DNA of 64,000 bases from Halogranum gelatinilyticum (GCF_900103715.1 NZ_FNHL01000004.1:124001-188000); one strand, 5' to 3'. Positions 36,330 through 45,401 are shown, counted from the stretch's first letter. The notes: generated by a model not told the origin, from the sequence alone. A program made the numbers and translations.

Positions 36330-37451
36330 ATGGCTACGCCCACCGAGAACGCGTCGGGGAGCCTCCCGACGTCGCTCGCGAGCCTCCGCGCGCTGGTCGA
36401 GGGACCGAACACTATCGGAGCGTCCCGGCGGTTCTGGGTCGGCTTCGCCGTCGTCCTGGTCGCACTGCTCGCGTATCCGGTGATCGCCGGGTCGTACGCC
36501 GCCTCGCGGCTCTCGCTGTTCGTCGTGTACGCCTTCCTCGGGCTCTCGTTGGCCATCGTCTGGGGCTACACGGGCGTCTTGAGCTTCGGGCAGGTGGCCT
36601 TCTTCGGCGCGGCGGGCTACACCTTCGGCGTCATTTCGGTCAACTTCTCGACGCCGCTCGGCATCACCGCCGCGTTCCTGCTCGCCATCGTCGCCGGCGC
36701 GGGCCTGGCGTTCGTGCTCGGCTACTTCATGTTCTACGGCGGCGTCCGCGACGTCTACGTCACCATCATCACGCTGGTGTCGACGCTCGTCCTGCATACG
36801 TTCATGGCGCAGACCGCGGGCTCGCAGTGGACCATCGGTGAGGCCGCGCTCGGCGGCTTCAACGGGATGCCGACGATTCCGGATCTCGCGTTCGGCGTCG
36901 GCGGCTTCGCCCTGACGTTCAGCGACATGACGTTCTACTACTTCGTCGTCGCGCTCCTCTGTGCGACCTATCTCGGTCTCCGCGCGGTCGTCAACTCCGA
37001 CTACGGCCGCGTGATGGTCGCGACCCGCGAGGACGAGGACCGCACCCGGATGTTCGGCTACGACGTCAAGCGCGTCAAACTGGCCGTCTTCACCTTCGGC
37101 GGCGCGCTCGCCGGTCTCTCGGGCGTCCTCTACGCCTCCTGGGGGAACTACATCAACCCCGACGTGTTCTCACTGACGTTCGCCTCCCTGCCCGTCGTCT
37201 GGGTGAGTGTCGGCGGCCGCAAGACGCTCCTGGGAGCCGTCCTCGCCACCATCGGCGTCCAGTGGTTCTCGAACATCCTCTCGGGACAGCTCGCGTTCAT
37301 CATCGTCGGGGTACTCCTCCTGACGGTCATCCTCGTCCTGCCGGAGGGCGCAGTGCCGCGACTGCACGACTACTACGTCCGCTACGTGGCCGATCGCCAG
37401 GAGGGCGACGGCGTCGACGACGCGACCCGGCCGACGGAGGTGGCCGAATGA
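36330..37451 (+). CDS. urtC: ABC transporter permease, LivM/UrtC type
   Basis: 373 aa with about ten membrane helices and hydrophilic ends. Family landmarks are ALGLSLAIVWGYTGVLSFGQ-like sequence (FLGLSLAIVWGYTGVLSFGQ, ~70-89) and the ATPase-contact loop RTRMFGYDVKRVKLAVFTFG (~232-251). The start follows the urtB-like stop by 1 bp; its own stop overlaps the next gene by 4 bp. Length and the 'WGNYINPDVFS' segment agree with UrtC. Confidence 0.85.
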   Translation: MATPTENASGSLPTSLASLRALVEGPNTIGASRRFWVGFAVVLVALLAYPVIAGSYAASRLSLFVVYAFLGLSLAIVWGYTGVLSFGQVAFFGAAGYTFGVISVNFSTPLGITAAFLLAIVAGAGLAFVLGYFMFYGGVRDVYVTIITLVSTLVLHTFMAQTAGSQWTIGEAALGGFNGMPTIPDLAFGVGGFALTFSDMTFYYFVVALLCATYLGLRAVVNSDYGRVMVATREDEDRTRMFGYDVKRVKLAVFTFGGALAGLSGVLYASWGNYINPDVFSLTFASLPVVWVSVGGRKTLLGAVLATIGVQWFSNILSGQLAFIIVGVLLLTVILVLPEGAVPRLHDYYVRYVADRQEGDGVDDATRPTEVAE

Positions 37452-38239
37452 GCACCGACGGCGCCGGGATGGATCCGGCGGTCCGCCAGACGGCCGCGCA
37501 GGCCGCGACAGGGACGAAGACCGACACCTTGCTCCAGACCGACGGGCTGGTCAAGCGCTTCGGCGGCTTCACCGCCTGCGACCACGTCGACTTCAGCGTC
37601 GACGAGGGCGAACTCCGCTGTCTCATCGGCCCGAACGGCGCGGGCAAGTCGACGCTCCTGAAGCTCATCACCGGCACGCACGCCGCGAGCGAGGGCAGCA
37701 TCTACTACGACGGCCACGACATCACCGACCTCGAACCGCACGAGCGCGTCAACCGCGGCATCAGCATGAAGTTCCAGGTGCCGTCGGTCTACGGCGAACT
37801 GTCCGTCCGCGAGAACGTGCTGCTGCCGATTCAGCGGTTCGCGGACGGCGCCGAACGCCGTCGCCGCGTCGACGAGGCACTCGCCGCCGCCGGACTCGAC
37901 GGCCGCGGCGACGTGAAGGCGAGCACGCTCTCACACGGCCAACAACAGCAGCTGGAGATCGGGATGGCCGCGTCGCTCGACCCGGACCTCCTACTCCTCG
38001 ACGAGCCGGTCGCGGGGCTCGACGTGGAGGAACGAAACGAGATCGCCGAGCGCGTCACGCGGCTCAACGAGGAGCGCGGTATCGCGTTCGTCGTCATCGA
38101 GCACGACACGGAGTTCGTCGCCGACATCGCCGACCACGTGACCGTGCTCCACCAGGGCGGCATCTTCCGCGAGGGGTCGATTTCGGAGGTCGAAGCCGAC
38201 CCCGAGGTCAAACGCATCTACCTCGGAGGTGACCACTGA
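37448..38239 (+). CDS. urtD: ABC transporter ATPase, LivG/UrtD type
   Basis: 263 aa from ATG 37448, giving a 4-bp overlap; a longer frame from 37262 would overlap urtC by 190 bp and is rejected. Walker A is GPNGAGKST (61-69), signature LSHGQQQQLEIG (~160-171), Walker B LLLLDEPVAGLD (~179-190) and the H-loop VVIEHD. The signature has H in place of the usual second G (LSGGQ to LSHGQ), which is seen in UrtD-like proteins. The C-terminal EVEADPEVKRIYLG matches the LivG family. Confidence 0.9.
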   Translation: MSTDGAGMDPAVRQTAAQAATGTKTDTLLQTDGLVKRFGGFTACDHVDFSVDEGELRCLIGPNGAGKSTLLKLITGTHAASEGSIYYDGHDITDLEPHERVNRGISMKFQVPSVYGELSVRENVLLPIQRFADGAERRRRVDEALAAAGLDGRGDVKASTLSHGQQQQLEIGMAASLDPDLLLLDEPVAGLDVEERNEIAERVTRLNEERGIAFVVIEHDTEFVADIADHVTVLHQGGIFREGSISEVEADPEVKRIYLGGDH

Positions 38240-38943
38240 TGGCACTGCTCGAACTGACGGACGTGACCGCGGGCTACGGCACCACGCCCATCCTGCGCGA
38301 CGTGACTCTCAGCGTCGACCGCGGCGAGATCGTCGGCGTCATGGGTAAGAACGGCGTCGGCAAGACGACGCTCATCAAGACGGTCATGGGGTTGGTCGAG
38401 CCGTCCGGCGGCTCGGTCGAACTCGACGGCGTCGACGTGACCGACCGACCGGCCAACGAACGCGCCCGGCTCGGCGTCGGCTACATCCCACAGGGCAGAG
38501 AGGTCTTCCCGAAGCTGACCGTCGAGCAGAACATCAAGATGGGCGAGCACGTCAACGACGGCGGCGACCGCTTGCTCTACGACGAGGTGTACGACTACTT
38601 CCCCATCCTGGAAGAGCGCGCCAGCCAGAAGGCCGGGACGCTCTCGGGTGGCCAACAGCAGATGCTCGCCATCGCCCGCGCCCTCGTCGCCAACCCGGAC
38701 CTCCTCCTCCTCGACGAGCCCAGCGAGGGCATCCAGCCCTCCATCGTCCAGCAGATCAGCGAGGACATGCAGACCATCAGCGACGAACTCGGCGTGACGA
38801 TCCTCTTCGTCGAACAGAACCTCGGCGTCATCCAAGAGATGGCGGACCGGTGTTACGCCATCGAGCGCGGGACCATCGTCGACGAACTCGACTCGGCGAC
38901 GCTCCAGGACGAGGACGCCATCGTCGAATATCTCGCCGTCTGA
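38239..38943 (+). CDS. urtE: ABC transporter ATPase, LivF/UrtE type
   Basis: 234 aa. Walker A is GKNGVGKTT (36-44), the signature LSGGQQQMLAIARAL is intact, and Walker B is LLLLDEPSEGIQP. The phrase GIQPSIVQQI is characteristic of LivF/UrtE. The start shares one base with the previous stop (TGATG). It is the last gene of the operon; a T-rich patch (TGTTTTCG, ~38969-38976) follows. Confidence 0.9.
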   Translation: MALLELTDVTAGYGTTPILRDVTLSVDRGEIVGVMGKNGVGKTTLIKTVMGLVEPSGGSVELDGVDVTDRPANERARLGVGYIPQGREVFPKLTVEQNIKMGEHVNDGGDRLLYDEVYDYFPILEERASQKAGTLSGGQQQMLAIARALVANPDLLLLDEPSEGIQPSIVQQISEDMQTISDELGVTILFVEQNLGVIQEMADRCYAIERGTIVDELDSATLQDEDAIVEYLAV

Positions 38944-39087
38944 CCGGACCACGTCGTTCGGTCGCCACTGTTTTCGTCGCATCGCTGTGTGATATTCTCG
39001 GTGCGTGATAGTTCACTGAACCCGTGCTGAATAGAGCGCGCGTATCTTGCAGACTCCTCCTAACCGTGCAATGATACCGTACCACAA

Positions 39088-39095
39088 CTATACAA
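39088..39095 (+). promoter_or_regulatory. TATA-like box of amidohydrolase gene
   Basis: CTATACAA is centred about 27 nt before the ATG at 39119, fitting a leaderless transcript. It shows the hydrolase has its own promoter and supports the downstream start. Confidence 0.45.
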
Positions 39096-39118
39096 AGCTG
39101 ACCGCTCACTGCGGTCGT

Positions 39119-39985
39119 ATGCGACTGGTTGATACACATACTCACGTTTGGGGGCCCGATACCGCCGACTTGCCTTGGTACGGTGCCAACCTCCCGCCAG
39201 AGTGGTCTGGCCCGTATTCCCACACTGACCTTGTTGCCGATATGGATGCGGCTGAAGTCGACGAAGGAGTGTTGCAGCCGACGACGATCTACGGCCGCGA
39301 CGAACGAGCCAACGAGTACACACTCCGGGCGATCGAAGCCCATCCTGAGCGTCTGTGGGGCGTCGGCGTTATGGAATACTTCCAAGACGAACCCGACCTC
39401 CGACAGGCTGTTCGCCGCGTGACCGGTCACGAACGGATGCTCGGTATTCGGTTCCATGCTGCCTTTGAGTACGGGGAGACGCCCGGTCAGATGGATCGAC
39501 AGACGGACTGGATCGCCGACGATGCGCTTGACCCGCTGTACGACGAGATCGCCACGCAGGATGCAGCCGTGTTTGTCCTTGCGAAACCCGGACAGTACTC
39601 GATGCTGGCCACGCTCGCAGCGGCCAATCCCCATGTCACGTTCGTCCTCGAACATATGGGCTGGCCTGACGAGGGAATGGAGCCCGACGAAGCACCCTGG
39701 ACCGATATCGAGACGCTGGCAGAGCACGAGAACGTCTACGTGAAAGTAAGTTCGGTTCCGAGGGCGTCGGGAGACGATTGGCCCTACGAGACAGCCGGGA
39801 TGTTCGTCCGGAAACTCCTAGCGTGGTTCGGGCCCGAGCGGCTCATGCTCGGCTCGGATTATCCCTGGCTGGACGACTGCGCATCCTATCGAGAGTGTCT
39901 CTCCTGGCCGGAAGCCGTTGAGTACCTCTCGGCCCGGGATCTGTCATGGCTCTCCTATCGGACGTTCGAGTCGCTTTGGGAGTGA
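39119..39985 (+). CDS. Amidohydrolase-2-type metal-dependent hydrolase (TIM barrel)
   Basis: 288 aa from ATG 39119 (the frame is open to 39047). Metal ligands are visible: H7-T-H9 in DTHTHVWGP, H113 in RFHAAFEY, H179 in VLEHMGWPDE and D247 in GSDYPW. The family includes decarboxylases and lactonases (ACMSD/PMD type) using a divalent metal. The substrate is unknown. Codon use and GC content are lower than in the transporter operon. It may act on a compound imported by the upstream transporter, but it has its own promoter. Confidence 0.85.
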   Translation: MRLVDTHTHVWGPDTADLPWYGANLPPEWSGPYSHTDLVADMDAAEVDEGVLQPTTIYGRDERANEYTLRAIEAHPERLWGVGVMEYFQDEPDLRQAVRRVTGHERMLGIRFHAAFEYGETPGQMDRQTDWIADDALDPLYDEIATQDAAVFVLAKPGQYSMLATLAAANPHVTFVLEHMGWPDEGMEPDEAPWTDIETLAEHENVYVKVSSVPRASGDDWPYETAGMFVRKLLAWFGPERLMLGSDYPWLDDCASYRECLSWPEAVEYLSARDLSWLSYRTFESLWE

Positions 39986-40236
39986 CGTTCTCGATTACGA
40001 CCGAGACCGCACCGCCAGCCATCGAGAGGCCGAGGACAGTCTCCACACCCGCTTGAGAAGTCAACTCGGTGGTCAATGCGCAGGCTTCGTGAATAGTTCA
40101 TTCAGATCATTCGATGTGAAAAATGTCGTCTCCGTGCTGCATGCGGCCTCTATATTCAGCACGCACTTTCTGACAACGGTTGGGACGGTTGGGAGCGGCC
40201 ATGAAGAATCACAGGTCCAAGCACTGTCCAGAAGGA

Positions 40237-40629
40237 CTACTGCCCAAATCTCCGGATAGAGAGGAGTTCACGGAGCCCTTCTGTATCGAAACCAGCGTCG
40301 GAGACGACTAGTTCCTTCCCTTCAGATCGAGCCGTAGCTGCAATCATGAGGTCACGTGGCGACAGGGGGTTGCCGGATTCAAGAAGGCGGTTCTGCATCC
40401 GGGCAGCTTCAAACGCGACATCTTCGGAGAAGTCAAGAGCAGTGACTCGCCCGAAGTTCTCACGCGCCCCAATGAGGTCTGTCTCACCCGCTGAAAACAC
40501 CTCACCAGCAAGAACTTCAGAGAGACAGATGCTGGAGGTGACCAAGGTCGGTTGTTCATCGACGAACTCGACGACTTCCTCGACACCGTCGAGGTAATCG
40601 ATGATAACCGACGAATCGAGAAAAGTCAC
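40237..40629 (-). CDS. vapC: VapC-type PIN-domain toxin ribonuclease
   Basis: 130 aa. The PIN acidic tetrad is complete: D5 (FLDSSVIIDYL), E38 (CLSEVLAGE), D93 (PRDLMIAATA) and D111 (VVSDAGFD). PIN toxins cleave RNA, often initiator tRNA or rRNA. The start overlaps the antitoxin stop by 4 bp, the typical toxin-antitoxin arrangement. GC content is lower than the surroundings, in line with a mobile module. Confidence 0.93.
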   Translation of the reverse strand: MTFLDSSVIIDYLDGVEEVVEFVDEQPTLVTSSICLSEVLAGEVFSAGETDLIGARENFGRVTALDFSEDVAFEAARMQNRLLESGNPLSPRDLMIAATARSEGKELVVSDAGFDTEGLRELLSIRRFGQ

Positions 40630-40826
40630 TGCTGGAAGCTCTCTCGGGAACGTTTGATTGCTTCGCGAGCTTTTTGGGCTTTGTCAGTTCCTTTCCACGC
40701 ACCAGCCTTCATTCCCGAACCCTCGTTCGCCAATCGGTCGAGGAACTCATCCCAGCTTTCGTCTTCACGCTTTAGCCGCGCCAGTTTCGCCTTCGTCTCG
40801 TCAGAGACGCGGATTGATGTGCTCAT
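40626..40826 (-). CDS. vapB: VapB-type antitoxin
   Basis: 66 aa from ATG 40826 (MSTSIRVSDETKAKLARLKR). The N-terminal ribbon-helix-helix-like segment binds DNA; the C-terminal charged helix (KGTDKAQKAREAIKRSRESFQQ region) would occlude the toxin. A longer frame to 40973 is rejected, because a palindromic operator lies directly before the chosen start. It overlaps vapC by 4 bp. Confidence 0.9.
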   Translation of the reverse strand: MSTSIRVSDETKAKLARLKREDESWDEFLDRLANEGSGMKAGAWKGTDKAQKAREAIKRSRESFQQ

Positions 40827-40828
40827 AT

Positions 40829-40845
40829 GCATACATTGTGTATGC
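40829..40845 (-). promoter_or_regulatory. Palindromic operator of vapBC
   Basis: GCATAC-attgt-GTATGC, a perfect 6-bp inverted repeat with a 5-bp spacer, sits 3 bp upstream of the vapB ATG. Ribbon-helix-helix antitoxins autoregulate by binding such sites. Confidence 0.6.
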
Positions 40846-40984
40846 GGACAGGAGTAGTTTGAGGGAACCGCCACTGTTGGGTTGCGACAGTGACTTTCGG
40901 GGTCGAGGCTGCTGCAGATACCCTCGATATGTTGCACGCCGCTTCGCGAGTCGGGCCTGTGAGCGCGACACACCCACCAGAACC

Positions 40985-40991
40985 TTTATTG
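40985..40991 (+). promoter_or_regulatory. TATA-like box of penicillin acylase gene
   Basis: TTTATTG is centred about 26 nt upstream of the ATG at 41014, consistent with a leaderless mRNA. Confidence 0.4.
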
Positions 40992-41013
40992 ACACGTTAC
41001 TAGTCCCCAAGCC

Positions 41014-43443
41014 ATGAACCGCGACACCACGCGCCGGGGCGTCCTCGGCGCGTTGCTCGGTCTCGGCGTCGTCGGCGCGGCAGGCTCACCCGTCGGCGGC
41101 TACCTTGACACGTTCGCCCCGCTGAGCGGCCGGGCGTGGCAGGGCAAAGGGACCGTTCCCGAGACCGTGACGAGCCCATACGGCGAGGCGACGGTCACCT
41201 ACGACGACTACCACGTCCCGCACGTCGAGAGCGACGACGAGGTCGCCGCGTACTTCGCGGTCGGCTACGTCCACGCCGCCGACCGGCTGTTCGAGATGGA
41301 CCTCGTCCGACGGCTGATGGACGGTCGGCTGTCGGCGGCAGTCGGCGCGCAGACCCTCGAATCGGACCGCTTTCACGCGAAGATGGACTTCCGCGGGGCA
41401 GCCGAGGCGTCGGCCGAAGCCATCGCCGGGAGTCGTGCGGAGGAACTCGCGGAGGCCTACGCCGACGGCGTCAACACCTATCTGGAGATCGGTCCCGAGC
41501 CGCTGGAGTTCGGCTTACTCGGCTACGACGCCCGCGAGTGGACCGTCGTCGACACCCTGCTCGTCAGCACGCAGATCGCGTGGGCACTCACCGGCAGTTT
41601 CGACACGCTGCGGCGTGGGGTCCTCCGCGAGAGACTCGGCGCGGCCGACTTCGAGCGGCTCTACGAGACGGAGTTCGACCACGGCGCGCCCATCGTCCGC
41701 GAGGGGACGACCGGGACGGTTGAGGGCGTCGAGTTGGGCGAGTCGGGTGAGTCCGACCAACGGACCGACAGCCTCCGCGACATCGACAGCGCGTTCGTCG
41801 ACTGGCTGTCGGCGTTCGAGCCGCCGCCGCTCAACGGCTCGAACCACTGGGCCGTCGGCGGAGAGTCGACGGAGAGCGGCGAGCCGCTCTTCGCCTACGA
41901 CCCCCATCTGACGCTCATGGCTCCGACCGTCTGGTACGAGCAGCGGGTCACCGTCGGCGACAGTGACGGCGACGGCGACGGCGACGGCGTCGACATCCGC
42001 GGGGCGACGTTCCCCGGCATCCCCTTCGTCATCACCGGGGAGAACGCCCACGGCGCGTGGGGCTTTACCAACACCGGCGCGGACGTCGTCGACTTCTACA
42101 CCTACGAGACCGACGAGTCGGGCGAGCAGTACAGATACGACGGCGAGTGGCGGGAGTTCGAGGTGGCCGAACGAGAAATCGAGGTCGCGGGCGGCGAGAA
42201 CGAGACCGTCGAGGTGAAGAAGACCGTCCACGGCGTCTATCTCGACCGTGAGGTCGACGGCGAAACCCGCCACGTCGGCGTCGCGTGGACGGCGACCAGC
42301 GGCACGCGCGAGGCCGAGGCCATCTACGACTTCAGCCACGCCGAGGGCGTCGACGACTTCCGCGAGGCACTCCGGAAGATGGACGTCCCGACGCAGAACG
42401 CGCTGTACGTCGACAGCGACGAGGTCTGCTACAAGGTGACGGGGCGGATTCCGATCCGTCGCGTCGACGGTGCGGTCGTCCGCGGCGACCGCGTCTTCGA
42501 CGGCTCCGCGGGCGAGGCCGAGTGGGAGAGTTTCGAACCGTTCGGCCAGAGCACCTGGGACGGGTTCGTCCCGTTCGAGGAGAAACCGGGGGTCCGCGAC
42601 CCCGACTACTTCGGGACGGCGAACCAGCGCGTCGCCGACGACCCGACGTATCCCATCGGCCAGCACTACGCCTCGGGCTTCCGCGGGCTGCGTATCTACG
42701 AGCGGCTGGACGAGCGCGTCGCGAGCGGTGACCCCGTCGACCGCGCGTTCATGACGGACCTCCAGCGCGACACGCTGGACATTCGGGCTCGGATGCTCGT
42801 TCCCGCCCTGCTCGACGCCCGCGACCGCACGGGCGACGCGGCCGACCCGTGGCTCGACGCGCTGGCCGACTGGGACTACCGGATGGACCGCGACTCGGCG
42901 GCCGCGCTGGCGTTCCACCAGTTCTACGCGGCCTTCCGCGAGCGGACGTGGCAAGACGACTTCGAGTCGCTGGGGCTGGACGAGAGCTGGTGGCCCCAGG
43001 AGTGGGTGCTCGTGACGCTCCCACCCGAGGACCCCTTCTTCGGCGGCGACCGTCCAGGTGTCCTCGCCGCGGCGATGGACGACGCGGCCGCGCGCATCGA
43101 AGAGGAAGGCTGGGAGGTCTACGGCGACAGTCACCAGACGACCATCGACCACCAGTTCGGCGGGCAGGTAGCCGCGCTGAACTATCCGCGGTATCCCGTC
43201 TCCGGCACGTCGTACACCGTGTCCAACGTCGGCGACGACGCGAGCCACGGCAGCAGCTGGCGACAGGTCTCGGTCATGGGCGGCGAGTCGCTGTCGGTGA
43301 TTCCGGGCGGCCAGAGCGGCTCGTACTTCTCGGAGCACTACGACGACCAACTCCGGCTGTGGGCCGACGGCGAGTACAAGCCGATGTCCTTCTCGACTCC
43401 CGACGACGGCGAGCGGATCGAGTTCGGGGGTGAGAGCGAATGA
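41014..43443 (+). CDS. Penicillin acylase-family Ntn hydrolase, exported
   Basis: 809 aa. The N-terminus resembles a Tat signal (TTRRGVLGALLGLG, 5-18). The alpha region begins SPYGEATVTYDDYHVPHV. The processing site and new N-terminal nucleophile are G275/S276 in LNGSNHWAVGGESTESGEPL, followed by YDPHLTL, so the precursor would self-cleave into alpha (~275 aa) and beta (~534 aa) chains. Family substrates include penicillins, acyl-homoserine lactones and N-acyl amino acids. A small acidic insertion (GDSDGDGDGDGV, ~313-324) is a haloadaptation or metal site. It overlaps the next gene by 4 bp. Confidence 0.92.
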   Translation: MNRDTTRRGVLGALLGLGVVGAAGSPVGGYLDTFAPLSGRAWQGKGTVPETVTSPYGEATVTYDDYHVPHVESDDEVAAYFAVGYVHAADRLFEMDLVRRLMDGRLSAAVGAQTLESDRFHAKMDFRGAAEASAEAIAGSRAEELAEAYADGVNTYLEIGPEPLEFGLLGYDAREWTVVDTLLVSTQIAWALTGSFDTLRRGVLRERLGAADFERLYETEFDHGAPIVREGTTGTVEGVELGESGESDQRTDSLRDIDSAFVDWLSAFEPPPLNGSNHWAVGGESTESGEPLFAYDPHLTLMAPTVWYEQRVTVGDSDGDGDGDGVDIRGATFPGIPFVITGENAHGAWGFTNTGADVVDFYTYETDESGEQYRYDGEWREFEVAEREIEVAGGENETVEVKKTVHGVYLDREVDGETRHVGVAWTATSGTREAEAIYDFSHAEGVDDFREALRKMDVPTQNALYVDSDEVCYKVTGRIPIRRVDGAVVRGDRVFDGSAGEAEWESFEPFGQSTWDGFVPFEEKPGVRDPDYFGTANQRVADDPTYPIGQHYASGFRGLRIYERLDERVASGDPVDRAFMTDLQRDTLDIRARMLVPALLDARDRTGDAADPWLDALADWDYRMDRDSAAALAFHQFYAAFRERTWQDDFESLGLDESWWPQEWVLVTLPPEDPFFGGDRPGVLAAAMDDAAARIEEEGWEVYGDSHQTTIDHQFGGQVAALNYPRYPVSGTSYTVSNVGDDASHGSSWRQVSVMGGESLSVIPGGQSGSYFSEHYDDQLRLWADGEYKPMSFSTPDDGERIEFGGESE

Positions 43444-43784
43444 GCGGCGAGACGGGCGGGACGTCACTCGACGGCCTCCGCGAGGGAGGGTCGCGCCATC
43501 TCCTCGCGCTCGGTGTCGCCGTCGTCGTCGGTCTCGCGCTCGCGTGGGTCCACTGGCTCGGGCTGTTCGCCGCAGGCGCGCTCGTCGGTCTCGTGAGCCG
43601 CGACCTGCCGCGAGCGGTCGTCGCTGGTCTCGTCGTGGGCGTCATCGTCCTCGTCGCGAACCAGTTCGTGGTGCCTGCCATGGACCCGAGCGAGTTCCTC
43701 GGACTCGCGCCCGCCTCGTACGTGACCATCGCGGCCGCGTTCGTCGCGCCGGTCTGGGGGTCGCTGGTGCGCGCCGTGGTCTGA
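43440..43784 (+). CDS. Small membrane protein coupled to penicillin acylase gene
   Basis: 114 aa with three to four hydrophobic segments (~21-37, 40-50, 56-80, 88-110) and a short charged N-terminus. No motif is visible and the family is not recognised. The ATGA overlap with the acylase gene suggests co-translation, perhaps a membrane partner or immunity-like function (speculative). Confidence 0.7.
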   Translation: MSGETGGTSLDGLREGGSRHLLALGVAVVVGLALAWVHWLGLFAAGALVGLVSRDLPRAVVAGLVVGVIVLVANQFVVPAMDPSEFLGLAPASYVTIAAAFVAPVWGSLVRAVV

Positions 43785-43851
43785 CCGCCACCGTCGACGG
43801 CTGGACCGCTCCGCCGTCGACGCCCGGACGGCTCCGCCGTCGATGACGACG

Positions 43852-43858
43852 CTTATTC
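43852..43858 (+). promoter_or_regulatory. TATA-like box of FKBP gene
   Basis: CTTATTC is centred about 27 nt before the ATG at 43882, supporting that start over the in-frame ATG at 43843. Confidence 0.4.
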
Positions 43859-43881
43859 GGCTCCCGGCCGCAGTCTCGGCC

Positions 43882-44355
43882 ATGCCAATCGAACCGGGAG
43901 ACACCGTCACCGTCGAGTACGTCGGCCGCTTCGAGGACGGCAGCGTGTTCAATACCTCGCGGTACGAGGTCGCCGCCGAGCACGGGCTGGTCGAGGCGCA
44001 GGGAGCCGAGCGCGAGGACTACACGCCGCTCGTGTTCACGGTCGGCGAGGAGGCCGTCATCCCCGGACTGGACGACGCGCTCGTCGGGATGGAAGTAGAC
44101 GACGAAGCGACCGTCACGATTCCGCCCGAGGACGCCTACGGCGCGTTCGACCCCGAGCGCGTCCGGACCTACGGCCGCGAGACGTTCGAGGCGATGGTCG
44201 GTGACGCGCCCGAGGTCGGCCTGCACGTCCACGCCGAGAACGGACTCCACGGCGACGTGGTCGCCGTCCGCGACGACGAGGTCGAGGTCGACTTCAACCA
44301 CGAACTCGCGGGCAAGACGCTCGTGTTGGATATCGAAATCGTGGATAGATGGTGA
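43882..44355 (+). CDS. FKBP-type peptidyl-prolyl isomerase (SlyD-like)
   Basis: 157 aa from ATG 43882. The FKBP domain begins GDTVTVEYVGRFEDGSVFNTS. An insert-in-flap chaperone domain is placed after TIPPEDAYGAFDPERV, and the protein ends in FNHELAGKTLVLDIEIVDRW, as usual for SlyD-type archaeal FKBPs. There is no His-rich metal tail. It catalyses proline cis-trans isomerisation and assists cytosolic protein folding. Confidence 0.93.
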   Translation: MPIEPGDTVTVEYVGRFEDGSVFNTSRYEVAAEHGLVEAQGAEREDYTPLVFTVGEEAVIPGLDDALVGMEVDDEATVTIPPEDAYGAFDPERVRTYGRETFEAMVGDAPEVGLHVHAENGLHGDVVAVRDDEVEVDFNHELAGKTLVLDIEIVDRW

Positions 44356-44459
44356 GCGTCGGCGACGAGCCGAGAGTCGACAAGTGGTGAATCTCGGCGA
44401 TAGGACTCGGAGCGCGCAGGTCGATTTATCCCGCTCGACAGCATGGTCCGGATAGGCCG

Positions 44460-45401
44460 ATGTTCTCAACGTCCTCGACGCTGGCCCGTGCGAGTCTCGC
44501 CAGCCCCGCCGTCCGGGGGGTCAGACACGCGCTGACCGCCCCGCGGGTCGTCGTCGACCCGCCCGACGAGCCGGACCCCGAACTCCTCGCGCTCGTCGAC
44601 GACCCGTTCGCCTCCGTCGACGACGTGGCCGACCGGCTAGGTCGACTCGAAACCCTGCTCCGCGAGCGTGGCGACCGCCGGTCGGTCTTTCTCACCGTCT
44701 ACGCCCTGATGACCGAACGCACCGACGCGGCGATTCGGGAGGGCGAGTTCGCCGACCCGGCGTGGATGCGGGAGTATCTCGTGACGTTCGCCGACTACTA
44801 CCGGCGGGCGTTCGCTGCCTTCGAGCGTGGCGAGTTAGACGCGGTCCCGCGGCCGTGGCAACTGGCGTTCGGGACGGCGTTGCAGGGAGAGACGCTCGTC
44901 GTGCAGGACGCCTTTCTCGGCATCAACGCCCACATCAACTACGACCTCGCCTTGGCACTCGCGGACGTCGGTCTCGCGCCGGAGACGGAGTCGAAGTACG
45001 CCGACCACCGTCGCGTCGACGGGATTCTCGGTCGGCTCGTCGACGCCCAACAGCGGGTGCTCACCGAGGTGTACGCGGCCGGACTCGCCGACGTCGACGA
45101 CGCGTTCGGTCGGCTGGACGAGCGGTTCTCGCTGTTCGGCATCACCGAGGGGCGCGAACAGGCGTGGCGAGTCGCGCGCGTCCGCTCGGCGGCGGACTGG
45201 CCGTGGGTCGAGCGGTACACGGAGTGGCTGCTGCGGACGACCGCGACCGGCGGGGCACACTACGTCATCCAGCCGAATCTGGACCGCGCGCTCCTGCGGA
45301 AGCTCCGAGCACTCGAAGCCGGGCGAGCGGAGTCTGTCGTCGGCAGCGTGCGGGAGGCGGCGCTCAGAGCTCCCCGCGACACTCCGGACAGCGAGTCGTA
45401 A
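44460..45401 (+). CDS. DUF5995-family protein
   Basis: 313 aa, soluble and helical. The conserved core INAHINYDLALALADVG (~159-175) with several His/Asn/Asp is the DUF5995 hallmark I remember; these could bind metal. The function is unknown. The 3' end overlaps, antisense, the 3' end of a small zinc-finger gene by 38 bp. A TATA-like GATTTATC (44423-44430) lies about 33 nt upstream. Confidence 0.8.
   Translation: MFSTSSTLARASLASPAVRGVRHALTAPRVVVDPPDEPDPELLALVDDPFASVDDVADRLGRLETLLRERGDRRSVFLTVYALMTERTDAAIREGEFADPAWMREYLVTFADYYRRAFAAFERGELDAVPRPWQLAFGTALQGETLVVQDAFLGINAHINYDLALALADVGLAPETESKYADHRRVDGILGRLVDAQQRVLTEVYAAGLADVDDAFGRLDERFSLFGITEGREQAWRVARVRSAADWPWVERYTEWLLRTTATGGAHYVIQPNLDRALLRKLRALEAGRAESVVGSVREAALRAPRDTPDSES

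Noticed and set aside
37262-37447. Longer start for the UrtD-like ATPase
   Set aside because: It would overlap the permease gene by about 190 bp; the ATG at 37448 gives the usual 4-bp overlap and normal length.
39986-40236. 251-bp stretch between amidohydrolase and vapC as a gene or transposon remnant
   Set aside because: Short frames and a GTGCTG/CAGCAC inverted repeat (~40133-40160) are present, but there are no terminal repeats, target duplications or transposase motifs to support a call.
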